A model generated the notes under the pieces. It was not told where the DNA came from. It ran no database searches and saw only the letters and a list, made by a program, of their open reading frames with translations. From the NCBI RefSeq assembly GCF_900109345.1, contig NZ_FNZN01000005.1, positions 124,001-188,000 on the forward strand: a stretch of 64,000 bases of DNA, given 5' to 3'. Shown here piece after piece: positions 36,119 to 45,026 of this stretch. Both the position numbers and the translations under genes were made by a program. Each line of letters begins with the position of its first letter. Position 1 is the first letter of the stretch. This DNA comes from Maribacter orientalis (lineage in GTDB: Bacteria > Bacteroidota > Bacteroidia > Flavobacteriales > Flavobacteriaceae).

Positions 36119-36887
36119 CTTCAGTTTCTTTAACTAATATATCAATCATAGATAATTTTGTAGTTATAAATTGAATATACGCTGCTCTTTTTTCATCTGC
36201 ATTCAATACATCCGATTCACTCATAAGCCAGTCTTCCGGAATTTTTGAGACAATCTCTATAATTTTTTCTGGGGTAATCAAACTTTGAATTTCTTTTCCT
36301 GCATCGATTAGGGCAGTTGCTTGTTGCAAAAGCACATGGTCTTTTATAAAGGGGAATGTTCTTGTAAGGTGACTCTCCCAAGTTTCCCAATTATGGTGAA
36401 AATAGAAACTAGCTCCGTTATCAATCACCCAAAGTTCATTATGCCAATACAGTAAATTAGCATTCTTAGCTGTCCGGTCTATATTACTGATAAGGCTATC
36501 TAATACTACTATTTTTGATGCTGTTAGTGCATCTATTTTTGAAATTAAAGGGTCGAATGTAATAGCGCCAGATAAAAAGTGTAAACCTAAATTTAGGCCG
36601 ACACTAAACTTAAGTAAGTCTTGAATTTCTTCATCGGGTTCTGTATTACGAAACGAATCATCTAGATTCATAAAAACCAACTCTGGAACTTTTAAACCAA
36701 TAGCACGTGCCAATTCTCCGCCAATAAATTCAGCAATAAGCGATTTTTTTCCTTGGCCAGATCCTCTAAATTTTAATACATATAAAAAGTCATCATCAGC
36801 TTTTACAATAGCAGGCATTGAACCTCCTTCTCGTAAGGGTTGTAAATATTGAACAACATCTACTGTTCTAATATCAATTGTATTCAT
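36108..36887 (-). CDS. HipA-like kinase (HipA/PI3-PI4-kinase-like fold)
   Basis: 259 residues from the ATG at 36887; an upstream ATG at 36929 adds 14 poorly fitting residues, while MNTIDIRTVDVVQYLQPL matches the family opening. Lys39 in VLKFRGSGQGKK is the ATP-binding lysine with a Gly-rich loop, the catalytic Asp137 lies in NIDRTAKNANLL, and the metal-binding Asp156 in IDNGASFYFHH. Unlike classic HipA there is no HipB-type DNA-binding partner gene. The DUF3037 gene overlaps its end. It may phosphorylate a protein or small molecule; the target is unknown. Confidence 0.87.
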   Translation of the reverse strand: MNTIDIRTVDVVQYLQPLREGGSMPAIVKADDDFLYVLKFRGSGQGKKSLIAEFIGGELARAIGLKVPELVFMNLDDSFRNTEPDEEIQDLLKFSVGLNLGLHFLSGAITFDPLISKIDALTASKIVVLDSLISNIDRTAKNANLLYWHNELWVIDNGASFYFHHNWETWESHLTRTFPFIKDHVLLQQATALIDAGKEIQSLITPEKIIEIVSKIPEDWLMSESDVLNADEKRAAYIQFITTKLSMIDILVKETEDAR

Positions 36888-37033
36888 ACATGCTAAAATA
36901 GAGTTTGTAAAGCTAAAGGTATTTTGCAAATTTAAAGTGACCTAAGGTTTCAGCTATTTATAAGTACACGAAGACAATAAAAAATAGCCAGTTATTTTTT
37001 ATTTCTAGTTACTTTTCAATCTTCATTCTGATC

Positions 37034-37714
37034 CTATTCCTTATCTTTTGGTAAAGGTGAAAGCATAATATGTGCTCTATGTGTACCAGCATTCATAAGC
37101 CAAGGATGATTTGGTGCCGTAGGGGCTTCGGGTATACCAATAGTTTCTGATGTGGCCCAAGGAATATAAGTTACATAACGCAATTGTGCACCATCAACAG
37201 CTGCGGTTTCTGGGTCGTACATGGTATTTGGCCCGTAGTAGATATGTAGTGTGGAACCGGGAGTTATTTTAAGTTTTCCTGATTTCATTTCTTCTTCACG
37301 AATGGTAAAGATTTCTTCAGCGGATTTTCCCTCTGCTCTTAATGCTCTACCTCTTGCCATAAAAGGCTCAAGGTTTTTATGGTAGCATGCAGCATTAAAA
37401 CCATCTTTGGTTGGGTCATCTGCAAGCACAATAAATTCATTATCCCCTTCTTTCAACGTCACAAATTCACCTGCCATATTATAACCAATTACTTTAGATG
37501 TAAGCCTACTTTTTTCGGGAGCGGCCATTAAAGCGGTAGCAACTAAATCTTCATCGGTTTCAATCGCTTTTAAATTTTTATTGATGTCTTTTGATGCACT
37601 TTCTGTAGTTGGTTCAGTTGTTGAAGTTTCTTGTGTGGTAGTTTTTGCTTTGTCTGATGAGTTACAAGAAATCAGAAATGCGTTGAAAATGAGTACTGTA
37701 AGAATATGTTTCAT
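37034..37714 (-). CDS. Lipoprotein of unknown function
   Basis: 226 residues. Signal peptide with lipobox LISC (Cys17), then a Thr/Ser/Glu-rich linker (about 18-45) and a soluble domain rich in Pro and Tyr with STLHIYYGPNTMYDPETA and QLRYVTYIPWATSET. No known domain recognised. It is flanked by larger gaps and looks monocistronic. Probably anchored in the outer membrane by its N-terminal lipid. Confidence 0.75.
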   Translation of the reverse strand: MKHILTVLIFNAFLISCNSSDKAKTTTQETSTTEPTTESASKDINKNLKAIETDEDLVATALMAAPEKSRLTSKVIGYNMAGEFVTLKEGDNEFIVLADDPTKDGFNAACYHKNLEPFMARGRALRAEGKSAEEIFTIREEEMKSGKLKITPGSTLHIYYGPNTMYDPETAAVDGAQLRYVTYIPWATSETIGIPEAPTAPNHPWLMNAGTHRAHIMLSPLPKDKE

Positions 37715-37895
37715 GGTTTGTAAATTTTTTAGGTGTCTCTGTTAAGATAAGAAATATAGAAGTGTAAAATGCTTTTTTATTCCTCCGGGTATTAAGCAAA
37801 ATTTATTTTCTTTTGGATATCTGGTAAAATCTAAACCCAAAAACTACCTTAATTGTGTATTCATGATACTATAGAAAATAACTTTCTATGTTCAT

Positions 37896-38942
37896 CTACC
37901 CTTCGACTTTTCCATAATATTTTTTCTTCAACCAAAAGGAAACTCGAACCAACAGTATTAATGCTGGTACTTCAACTAACGGACCAATAACTCCTGCAAA
38001 GGCCTGTCCTGAATTTAATCCGAAAACTGCAATGGCAACTGCAATGGCTAATTCAAAATTATTACCTGCGGCTGTAAAAGCTACTGATGCGGTTTTGTCG
38101 TATGCTGCTCCAGTTGCTTTGGTTAAGAAAAAGCCAATGACGAACATTAACGTAAAGTAGATAAGTAAAGGCACCGCAATTAGTAGTACGTCCATAGGTA
38201 TTTGAACTATTAATTCCCCTTTTAGCGAAAACATAATTACAATAGTAAATAACAGCGCAATCAATGTTATTGGTGAAATGGCAGGTATGAATTTGTTGGT
38301 ATACCAATCTTCGCCTTTTAATTTAACTAAAATTAGTCTACTTAAAATCCCCAGTACAAACGGAATTCCTAAATATATGGCTACACTTTCTGCGATAGTG
38401 CCAATAGAGATATCTACAATAGCACCTTCAAATCCAAAGTAGGGTGGAAGCACGGTTATAAAAAGCCATGCGTAAAAACTATAGGCAAAGACTTGAAATA
38501 TACTGTTTAAGGCTACCAAGCCTGCTCCATATTCACTACTGCCTTCGGCGAGGTCGTTCCATACCAAGACCATGGCAATACATCGTGCTAGGCCAATTAA
38601 GATTAGACCAACCATATATTCAGGGTAATCTCGTAAAAATGTAATTGCCAAAATGAACATTAAAACTGGACCGATTATCCAATTTAGGATAAGGGATATA
38701 GAAAGGATTTTTGTGTTTCTAAAAACTTTTGGTAGAAGTGAATAATTGACTTTTGCCAAAGGTGGATACATCATTAAAATTAAGCCAATGGCAATAGGTA
38801 TGTTCGTAGTGCCATTACTGAATGAATTAATGATGTCGGGGAATGTTGGTATGAAATAGCCAAGCGCAACACCGAATGCCATGGCTACAAATATCCATAA
38901 TGTTAGATTCTTATCAAGAAAACTTAATTTTTTTGATTTCAT
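37896..38942 (-). CDS. acr3: ACR3 family arsenite efflux permease
   Basis: 348 residues with ten hydrophobic segments. [25 protein letters not shown] (about 121-145, quoted in part) carries the conserved Cys of TM4 that is needed for arsenite transport in ACR3 proteins; [22 protein letters not shown] is the conserved TM9 region (quoted in part). It expels As(III) from the cytoplasm. It follows the arsenate reductase-like gene by 2 bp and is the last gene of the ars operon. Confidence 0.93.
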   Translation of the reverse strand: MKSKKLSFLDKNLTLWIFVAMAFGVALGYFIPTFPDIINSFSNGTTNIPIAIGLILMMYPPLAKVNYSLLPKVFRNTKILSISLILNWIIGPVLMFILAITFLRDYPEYMVGLILIGLARCIAMVLVWNDLAEGSSEYGAGLVALNSIFQVFAYSFYAWLFITVLPPYFGFEGAIVDISIGTIAESVAIYLGIPFVLGILSRLILVKLKGEDWYTNKFIPAISPITLIALLFTIVIMFSLKGELIVQIPMDVLLIAVPLLIYFTLMFVIGFFLTKATGAAYDKTASVAFTAAGNNFELAIAVAIAVFGLNSGQAFAGVIGPLVEVPALILLVRVSFWLKKKYYGKVEG

Positions 38943-38944
38943 TT

Positions 38945-39577
38945 TTATGAGTTTATTTGAGAGAAAACGTAAAATAATTCCGTTGCAATTTGTAGACTTC
39001 TTTCTTTATATTTTTCGGCTTGTTGCGGTGTGTTGTCAAAAGCTTTAGGGTCTTTAAAAGTTATCGGAATCCTTATTTCTGCACCTGGTACAAATGGGCA
39101 CGCTTCATTTGCCGAATCGCAAGTCATAATCGCTGCAAACTCAGATTTAGGATTAAAGTCATCATCTAGTTTTTTTGAAAATCCTATTACTGGATGCTCG
39201 TTATCAGCATATTTAATACTGTATACGGGATTCTCATTTTTTGAAATAGTTTTAATCTGAAAGCCTGAATTTCGTAGCGTTTCTGCTGCCATGGGGAAAA
39301 GTGCGGTAGCTTCGGTACCTCCAGAATAGCAAAAGACATTTTTAATATCGAAATAATGAGCCATAGTTTGAGACCAAACTTGCGATAAATGACTTCTTCG
39401 TGAATTGTGGGTACAGATAAAATTGATGCGTATTTCTTTATTTGTTGCAGCCTTTGATTGTATAAAATCAATTAACGGTTTTAAAATTTCTCTTCGTTCA
39501 TTAGTGACATTAGCTATGTTTAACGAGCCGATTATATTTTCAATTTCTGTAAATAATGTTGTTTTGATTATGGCCAT
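38945..39577 (-). CDS. Arsenate reductase-like low-molecular-weight phosphatase
   Basis: 210 residues from the ATG at 39577. An ATG at 39625 would add 16 residues that overlap the arsR stop, so I prefer the inner start. The P-loop [14 protein letters not shown] (Cys55, Arg61) is the CX5R(S/T) motif of low-molecular-weight tyrosine phosphatases that serve as arsenate reductases; [15 protein letters not shown] near 160 supplies cysteines for a redox relay. About 60 residues longer than ArsC of Bacillus. It turns As(V) into As(III) for the ACR3 pump directly downstream. Confidence 0.85.
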   Translation of the reverse strand: MAIIKTTLFTEIENIIGSLNIANVTNERREILKPLIDFIQSKAATNKEIRINFICTHNSRRSHLSQVWSQTMAHYFDIKNVFCYSGGTEATALFPMAAETLRNSGFQIKTISKNENPVYSIKYADNEHPVIGFSKKLDDDFNPKSEFAAIMTCDSANEACPFVPGAEIRIPITFKDPKAFDNTPQQAEKYKERSLQIATELFYVFSQINS

Positions 39578-39615
39578 ATTAAGTATTGTATTAGTGTGAT
39601 TTATAGGATGAATTT

Positions 39616-39948
39616 TTAACAACAATTTTCATTCTTAGCTATATCTTGGTTAAGAAATGCTGACATGGTTTCTTTCATTTTTTTCCAATTTTCGGCGTGT
39701 ATACAGTAGCAAACACTCGTGCCTTCTACGTTTCCTTTAATTAAACCTAAATGTCTTAATTCTTTTAAATGTTGTGATATGGTGGGTTGTGCCAATCCGA
39801 TTTCGTTGACCAAATCTCCGCAAACACATGCATTTATCTTAAATAAATGCTGTAAAATCGATACTCTAGCTGGGTGCCCAAATACTTTTGCAAAAAGTGC
39901 AATTTCGTTTTGTTGGTCGGTAAACATTTCAGTTTTGGCTAATCCCAT
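39616..39948 (-). CDS. arsR: ArsR family arsenic-responsive repressor
   Basis: 110 residues, winged helix. KINACVCGDLVNEIGLAQP holds the C-x-C-type metal site in the DNA-binding helix region (CVCGDL, about 38-43) and QPTISQHLKELRHLGLI the recognition helix. C-terminal Cys-Cys. It releases DNA on As(III) binding and so turns on the operon it heads. A palindrome candidate for its operator lies 16 bp upstream. Confidence 0.9.
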   Translation of the reverse strand: MGLAKTEMFTDQQNEIALFAKVFGHPARVSILQHLFKINACVCGDLVNEIGLAQPTISQHLKELRHLGLIKGNVEGTSVCYCIHAENWKKMKETMSAFLNQDIAKNENCC

Positions 39949-39963
39949 TTTGTGTTATATTTA

Positions 39964-39985
39964 TTAATCGCAATGTTACGATTAA
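39964..39985. promoter_or_regulatory. Candidate ArsR operator
   Basis: TTAATCG and CGATTAA form a perfect 7-bp inverted repeat with an 8-base spacer, 16 bp upstream of the arsR start on the minus strand. Position and symmetry fit autorepression by an ArsR dimer; no experimental motif was checked. Confidence 0.5.
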
Positions 39986-40087
39986 GAGATTGATAATTCA
40001 AATTAAAATTGAGATTTGTTTATTTAAGGTTGGAAGTGATTAATGCAATTTGGTAAGGTAAATTTTAGTGTGTGGGTAATCTTATAA

Positions 40088-40639
40088 TTATTTACTTCTT
40101 TCGTCAGTTTCAAGAATCGAATATTGAAAATTGTCTGACCAGCCAGTTTTCAACGGTAGTATTTGCCTAAGGCGACCTTCTCGTAGCATTCCTGATTTTT
40201 CTAAAACCTTAATTGAACCAATATTCTCCACAGCACACCCAGCTTCTATACGGTGTAGCTTAAGTGTATCGAAACCAAAATTTATTATGGCTTTTAATGC
40301 TTCAGTGGCATATCCTTTTCTCCAATAATCTGAATGTATTTTATACCAAACTTCAGCTCTTTTATATTTTTGCTGACCAATTTTTAGCCCGAATAGACCC
40401 ATGAATTTTCCATTCGATTTATTGTCAATTGCAAACGTGTAATTTTTAATCTCTTCAGATCGATTCTCTTTAATCCAAGGTTCGATGATAGCTTTGGTTT
40501 CTTCCATACTACTCGGAATACCTAATGTATTGTATGTATCAGTTTCGGGCAATGAATGCAGCGTATGTATTGAAGTTAAATCTGATATGTCTATTAATCG
40601 TAATCGTATTCTTTTAGTTTCTATTACAGTCTTGTTCAT
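40088..40639 (-). CDS. GNAT family N-acetyltransferase (RimJ/RimL type)
   Basis: 183 residues. IETKRIRLRLIDISDL start, the acetyl-CoA binding region YWRKGYATEALKAIINFGFD (in part, about 110-130), and the HRIEAGCAVENIGSIKVLEKSGM motif (quoted in part) near 133-156 are typical of the ribosomal-protein-alanine acetyltransferase group; the true acceptor in this branch varies. It lies 15 bp after the alpha/beta hydrolase gene, possibly the same transcript. Confidence 0.88.
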   Translation of the reverse strand: MNKTVIETKRIRLRLIDISDLTSIHTLHSLPETDTYNTLGIPSSMEETKAIIEPWIKENRSEEIKNYTFAIDNKSNGKFMGLFGLKIGQQKYKRAEVWYKIHSDYWRKGYATEALKAIINFGFDTLKLHRIEAGCAVENIGSIKVLEKSGMLREGRLRQILPLKTGWSDNFQYSILETDERSK

Positions 40640-40654
40640 TATAATTCACCCCTT

Positions 40655-41611
40655 TTATTCGTTAAATCTATCTATAAAAGCAGTAAATGATTGAATAAAT
40701 TGATTTCTAGGTGTTTCCATAAAAGCAGCATGGTCACCACCAGATATTACCACCCAACTTTTATCGGCCGTCTTTAATCGCGTGAATAACTTTACTTGGT
40801 TAACTGTTGGTGCTAATGGGTCGAATTCTCCTTGAATAAGTAATACCGGTGTGGTAATTAATGTAGGGTCAATGTTATTATACTCACTTTCATGTCTCCA
40901 ATCAACTCGTATTGGGTCATACGCTAAGGCTATCTTTACATAGGTGTCTACTGCGTTTTTACTAATACTGCCAGGTATAATAAAATCACTTGCTGCATTT
41001 TTTGCAGTATTTATGCTTTTCAATAATTTCTTATCATTGGTGTCTTCTGGTATTTTGGAATCTAAATCTTGCCAATACCCAAAAACCGTTAAACTTGCTA
41101 TATTTTTAGAATCTTTTTGCGTTGCAAGTAGTGATAGAGTTGACCCCATTGACCAACCGAATAAATGAACCTTCGTCTTATTATTTTCTTCCGAAATCCA
41201 ATTTAAAACATTTAGAATATCGTTTGAAGCTATTTCTGGTGACGACCATTCTGTAGCATCTCTAGGTGTTTTTCCGTATCCGCGTAAATCAATAGCATAG
41301 GTAGAATATCCTTGTTCTACTAAACCATCCATTAAAGACAAGTCTTCACCTTCTACCTGTAAATCAAAATCTGGAACACCGCTCCAAGTTCTTCCATGAA
41401 CAAAAAGAATAAGTCCTTTAGGATTTTCAACTTTTTTCTCCCAAACTGCCATGGGGTGTCCGTTCGATAAAACAGTATGTTTTACCAAAGAATCCTTAAC
41501 CAAAAAAGCAGTTGTATTGCTTTTTTTAATCGGTTGATAGTCAGCTTTACAAACTATAGTCGTTATCAATAAAAGAACTAGTACCCATTGTTGTTTCAAA
41601 AGAGTTGTCAT
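40655..41611 (-). CDS. Secreted or membrane-bound alpha/beta hydrolase
   Basis: 318 residues with an N-terminal hydrophobic segment (about 6-22). Nucleophile in LFGWSMGSTLSL (GWSMG, about residue 150), oxyanion loop LFVHGRTWSG near 70, acid in QGEFDPLAPTV, and histidine in ISGGDHAAFME. Fits lysophospholipase/peptidase S33-like hydrolases. Substrate unknown. Confidence 0.85.
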   Translation of the reverse strand: MTTLLKQQWVLVLLLITTIVCKADYQPIKKSNTTAFLVKDSLVKHTVLSNGHPMAVWEKKVENPKGLILFVHGRTWSGVPDFDLQVEGEDLSLMDGLVEQGYSTYAIDLRGYGKTPRDATEWSSPEIASNDILNVLNWISEENNKTKVHLFGWSMGSTLSLLATQKDSKNIASLTVFGYWQDLDSKIPEDTNDKKLLKSINTAKNAASDFIIPGSISKNAVDTYVKIALAYDPIRVDWRHESEYNNIDPTLITTPVLLIQGEFDPLAPTVNQVKLFTRLKTADKSWVVISGGDHAAFMETPRNQFIQSFTAFIDRFNE

Positions 41612-41691
41612 GTGGTTTCTATTTTAGGTTGATGAGAGTGGTTATAATTTTTCCTTTAGAATATTGGACTAGGGCTTTTCATAGGAGGTTT

Positions 41692-42757
41692 TGTTAGCCA
41701 CAGTTTTTAATCCGTCATCATTGTTTTCCACATTTTCATTTTTCGTATTATCAATTGTCTAGCCAATAATTGAACATTGTTTACATCGTAAGGGCTAATA
41801 TATTGTGTTAGTTCTTTAAACTTATGAGAAGCAATAAAGTTTCTTAGATAACTTGCGTGATGAATAGCTTCAGGAAAAGTTAGAGTTTTGTCTCGTACAT
41901 CTTTATGATAAACTATCCATTTTGAATCGACGCCGAATAAAGGCTTAGTTTCCAGTTCAATTTTAGTAGGTTCCCCTCTATAAATCCAGTCGAATGTTAA
42001 TTGGGAGTCAATATTCGCTTGTATTAACCTTTCGGTAATATTTTTTAAAACTTTAGGGTTCCATTCTCCAGTTTCATTATTTAAAAACCTTGGATTAGTA
42101 GAACTGGAACGAACTTCTAAACCAAACTCTTCTATTACAGAGAAAGCAGAAACTATTGCAAATGCAGAACGGGTGTGGTAGCTATGTTTAATGTCATAAT
42201 TATCAAAAGCTTGCCCATACATCGGGTCAGCAGATTTTGGAGTAAAAGAACTCAACTCTAAACTAACTTTGTATTTCTCTATTGCATAAATTAGTTGTTT
42301 ATCCTTTACTGCCAAGCTTGCTATTTGGCAACCAAAACCAACGTGTTCTATTCTTTTCAGGTAATTAATAAATGGTTTTTTGCTATACCATTCATTCTGT
42401 TTTTCATTATACTCTGTAAGGAAAACGAAGTTGGTAGTCAACCCTGGTTCTGGATATGCTAAAAGCATTCCTCCGTGGATTATAGAAAGTAAATCTTCTG
42501 CTTTTTCCTCACTTACTGCCTCAATTAATAGTTCTAGTTGGGGAATTTCATCTTTACGTGCCAATTTAGGGTCACGTCCTCCAATGTAATGTCCAAATGA
42601 CATCCCATCTTTTGCTTCCCAAAAACAATTTGAAGGTTCTTTGACTAAAATTAGTTTAGCGTTGTCTAATTTTAACTTTTTGATTTTTAAAGAATCTCTT
42701 TGGTCAATTATAAGATGTGTTCGGTAGATTCCCATTTATTTCAAATTGTGGCTAACA
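41692..42757. repeat. 11-bp inverted repeats framing an orphan gene
   Basis: TGTTAGCCACA at 41692-41702 and its exact reverse complement TGTGGCTAACA at 42747-42757 sit just outside the two ends of the 342-residue ORF, within about 10 bp of the ends. This suggests that the unit came in as a cassette. Confidence 0.6.
41707..42735 (-). CDS. Protein of unknown function, 342 residues
   Basis: Soluble, no signal peptide. The N-terminal half (GIYRTHLIIDQRDSLKIKKL; GMSFGHYIGGRDPK) and the C-terminal half (SYHTRSAFAIVSAFSVIEEFGLEV; YLRNFIASHKFKELTQYISPYD, quoted in part) look like two domains, the second mainly helical. A conserved-looking RSAFAIVSAFSVIEE helix recalls HEPN-type helical domains, but I cannot claim homology. 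The gene is flanked by 11-bp inverted repeats and has no pathway neighbours, fitting a horizontally gained accessory gene. Ends in a Lys-rich IIRKMKMWKTMMTD tail. Confidence 0.75.
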   Translation of the reverse strand: MGIYRTHLIIDQRDSLKIKKLKLDNAKLILVKEPSNCFWEAKDGMSFGHYIGGRDPKLARKDEIPQLELLIEAVSEEKAEDLLSIIHGGMLLAYPEPGLTTNFVFLTEYNEKQNEWYSKKPFINYLKRIEHVGFGCQIASLAVKDKQLIYAIEKYKVSLELSSFTPKSADPMYGQAFDNYDIKHSYHTRSAFAIVSAFSVIEEFGLEVRSSSTNPRFLNNETGEWNPKVLKNITERLIQANIDSQLTFDWIYRGEPTKIELETKPLFGVDSKWIVYHKDVRDKTLTFPEAIHHASYLRNFIASHKFKELTQYISPYDVNNVQLLARQLIIRKMKMWKTMMTD

Positions 42758-42762
42758 ATTGT

Positions 42763-42784
42763 ATATAGTAACAAGTTACTATAT
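42763..42784. repeat. Palindrome upstream of the orphan gene
   Basis: ATATAGTAAC and GTTACTATAT form a 10-bp perfect inverted repeat with AA between them, 28 bp upstream of the start of the 342-residue gene. Could be an operator or part of the inserted unit. Confidence 0.5.
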
Positions 42785-42921
42785 TTTTATTTTACCCGTA
42801 ATTTAATCAAAACTCTTGGAGTGTCAATAGGTACTGATATTTAGTGGTATACTAAACGCTCTTAAATGGGTATTTTATAATTAACGCAAGCGAACAAAGT
42901 TATAGTTATAAAAAACAAAAA

Positions 42922-42944
42922 AGCCCATCTAGTACAGATGGGCT
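42922..42944 (-). terminator. Terminator of the DUF5694-like gene
   Basis: AGCCCATCT/AGATGGGCT 9-bp hairpin around AGTAC; on the minus strand a TTTTTTGTTTTTT run follows. 47 bp after the stop. Confidence 0.85.
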
Positions 42945-42991
42945 GTGTGTTTGTTTTTTGGAAAAGAAAATGAGGTTTCTATAATGAATTA

Positions 42992-43858
42992 TTATTTTAA
43001 ATACTCGAGAGTATTCAGCATTTCAAATTTCGGACTTCGCTTTATAAATTCACGTAACATTGCCGTATGGGCAGAGCCCATTAAAATAAGGACCCTATCG
43101 TTCTTATTCATTTTAATTCGGTTTAGGTTAGAATATATTTTCATGTTGCGATGGTAAAACAGGGCTGCTTGATCAGCTCCTACAAAATTGTCACCTATAC
43201 CCACGTAAAAAAGTTTGTCGGCATTTGCGTTTAAAGAATAATCTAACATTATAGGTTCATTAAGTAATGCTAACTTTTCTAAAAGTGATAAATTATCGAA
43301 ATTGTTGTTTCGCTTTTCCATTTCTGGATATGCCTTTAATGGATTGTTGGTGATTTCTAAATAGGTTACTGGGTCAATAGCATTAGTTAATTCTGGGGTA
43401 TTTTCAATAAAATCTCCTACACTATAATTATAGCCCATATGATTGTCAATACCATACACTTTATGGAGTCCGTTAATTCTAGCAACATCAAAACCAACCA
43501 TACTCAATTCGCCATATTGCATACTAAGTTCACTAGGGTTTTTTAAAAAATCTTGATAGGCTTTATTTATATCATCATCAATTTCAGGTAGGTATTCTAG
43601 ACATATAATGGTGGGTTTAAATTTCGCCAATTGAATTGACAGTTTTCGAATTTCTTCTTGTTCCTTAGTATTGTTTTCATCAAACTCAACCTTGGTAGCA
43701 TCGCTAGTAGAACCAAAATGAAAAAAACCAACATTTAATACTTGAATTTTATCTGTTTTTTTAGATTTATCAACTGAGACTTTTTCAATTGAATTTTCAG
43801 AAATGCTATTTGAACAACCTAGCAAAGTAAAAGAAAGGATAAGGATTAGTTTCTTCAT
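42992..43858 (-). CDS. Lipoprotein with DUF5694/TraB-like domain
   Basis: 288 residues from the ATG at 43858, which gives a proper lipoprotein signal (MKKLILILSFTLLGC); an ATG at 43876 only adds 6 residues. VLNVGFFHFG, IICLEYLPE and MGSAHTAMLREFI resemble the TraB/PrgY-like/DUF5694 family with conserved Glu and His that may bind metal. Likely outer- or inner-membrane-anchored and periplasmic or surface-facing. Function unknown. A good hairpin terminator follows. Confidence 0.7.
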   Translation of the reverse strand: MKKLILILSFTLLGCSNSISENSIEKVSVDKSKKTDKIQVLNVGFFHFGSTSDATKVEFDENNTKEQEEIRKLSIQLAKFKPTIICLEYLPEIDDDINKAYQDFLKNPSELSMQYGELSMVGFDVARINGLHKVYGIDNHMGYNYSVGDFIENTPELTNAIDPVTYLEITNNPLKAYPEMEKRNNNFDNLSLLEKLALLNEPIMLDYSLNANADKLFYVGIGDNFVGADQAALFYHRNMKIYSNLNRIKMNKNDRVLILMGSAHTAMLREFIKRSPKFEMLNTLEYLK

Positions 43859-44207
43859 GTTAAGTTGTTCTTTCAATATTTGTGTCTTGCTTTTTTATTT
43901 TAAAATAATCGAATAAATGTAGTAATTCCTTTTATTTGAAGATCAAAATATTTATCTGATATAGCGGTAATTTTATGGTTTAGTTTGGGCAGGAAAAATC
44001 TAGGGCCAATAATCTAAATTTTATATCTTGTTCAGATTAAAGTAACAGATTTTAATCTAGTTTTTAAAATCATATAAAACATTTTATTTAACCGCGCTTT
44101 TTTATCAAATTTAGCTTTCAACAAGATTTAAGAAAGGTATCTTTTTCATTATCCGTCATTTTATCTGTTGATTCAATATCAATATTATACATAATTTTTT
44201 ATAAATA
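43859..44207. other. AT-rich gap between the lipoprotein and HPF genes
   Basis: No supported gene. It should hold the promoter of the lipoprotein gene. A 24-codon minus-strand frame (44118-44192) directly after the HPF-like gene is too short to support. Confidence 0.5.
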
Positions 44208-44522
44208 TTAATGCTTTTGACTTTTTCCTATAATGGTTTCAATAGCATTTTTTATTTTGTCAATGGCACCTGCTACGGCAAGGTCAATTGTATTTGCCTG
44301 GTTACTGATAGCAATGGGTTGTCTGCCTTCAAGTCTAGCCTCTATTAGACACGAGATATCATTAAATCCATCCTTTTTTCCATTCTCATCTTTTAAGTGA
44401 ACCTCTATTCTGGTAATATGAGATTCGAACCTTTCTAAAGCTTCGGTAATTTGAGAACTAAAAAAATCACCACTCCTTTGTTCTCCAGAAATTGTTTTGT
44501 CAGTATTTATTTGAATTGTCAT
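44208..44522 (-). CDS. HPF/RaiA-type ribosome-associated protein
   Basis: 104 residues with the beta-alpha-beta-beta-beta-alpha pattern: MTIQINTDKTISG, ALERFESHITRIEVHLKDENG, CLIEARLEGRQPIAISNQA, DLAVAGAIDKIKNAIETIIG (in part). This is the fold of hibernation-promoting factors that bind the 30S subunit in starvation, but the N-terminus is shortened compared with HPF and it is acidic overall, so it may be a diverged homologue. Neighbours are only small unknown ORFs. Confidence 0.75.
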   Translation of the reverse strand: MTIQINTDKTISGEQRSGDFFSSQITEALERFESHITRIEVHLKDENGKKDGFNDISCLIEARLEGRQPIAISNQANTIDLAVAGAIDKIKNAIETIIGKSQKH

Positions 44523-44625
44523 AGTTTATTGTACTTTTTTAAAGGTTTCTAAAAGGCTATTTAAGTTATTTGAATAGCCTTTTAGTCCCTTGTTATACTC
44601 CTTTTTCGATTCTCGGTATAAGGTT

Positions 44626-44811
44626 TTAGTTCTTTTGGTCATCTCCTGGTCTGGGTGACTTAAATACGTCCATTCCCTCTTTTCTATGCTCCACCACTTG
44701 TTCCTTTATAAATTCACGAAACTCTCTATTGCTCTGATTATCTTGTTTGGTGAATTCAGCTACTGTTTTGGTTATTCCTCTTGACTTGGTATTCAAATAT
44801 GTTGTACTCAT
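44626..44811 (-). CDS. Small hypothetical protein, 61 residues
   Basis: Charged, mostly helical: NREFREFIKEQVVEHRKEG in the middle, then a Pro/Asp tail. No membrane segment. It is 103 bp upstream of the HPF-like gene on the same strand. No family recognised; amino acid mix is protein-like, which is the only support for coding. Confidence 0.45.
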   Translation of the reverse strand: MSTTYLNTKSRGITKTVAEFTKQDNQSNREFREFIKEQVVEHRKEGMDVFKSPRPGDDQKN

Positions 44812-44876
44812 ATGTATTTGTTTTAATTAATTACTCTTTCTTTTTTCCTTCTGCTCCTATGTAATTTTTAATTCCC

Positions 44877-45020
44877 TTAACTTTTGTTTTGCTGTTTTTT
44901 TACAGTGGTCTCATCATAATCAAAATGATTGGTAAGTTGGTCGGTATTACCGGTCGGATTTGTTGGATTAGTCTGTTCTTTTGTTCTTTTGAATTTCTTT
45001 CTATCTTTTATCATTCCCAT
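44877..45020 (-). CDS. Possible small basic protein, 47 residues
   Basis: MGMIKDRKKFKRTKEQTNPT start, Asn/Thr-rich middle, ends in VKKQQNKS. Another in-frame ATG lies at 45026. Hydrophilic, no known domain. It is upstream of the 61-residue ORF on the same strand. Support is weak. Confidence 0.25.
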   Translation of the reverse strand: MGMIKDRKKFKRTKEQTNPTNPTGNTDQLTNHFDYDETTVKKQQNKS

Positions 45021-45026
45021 GTACAT

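Noticed and set aside
41692-42757. Integron gene cassette with attC
   Set aside because: Only single 11-bp inverted ends are seen; the paired inner sites of a real attC and an integron integrase are missing. Kept only as a possible cassette-like insertion.
44118-44192. 24-codon minus-strand frame directly after the HPF-like gene
   Set aside because: Too short, no homologue recognised; could be chance.
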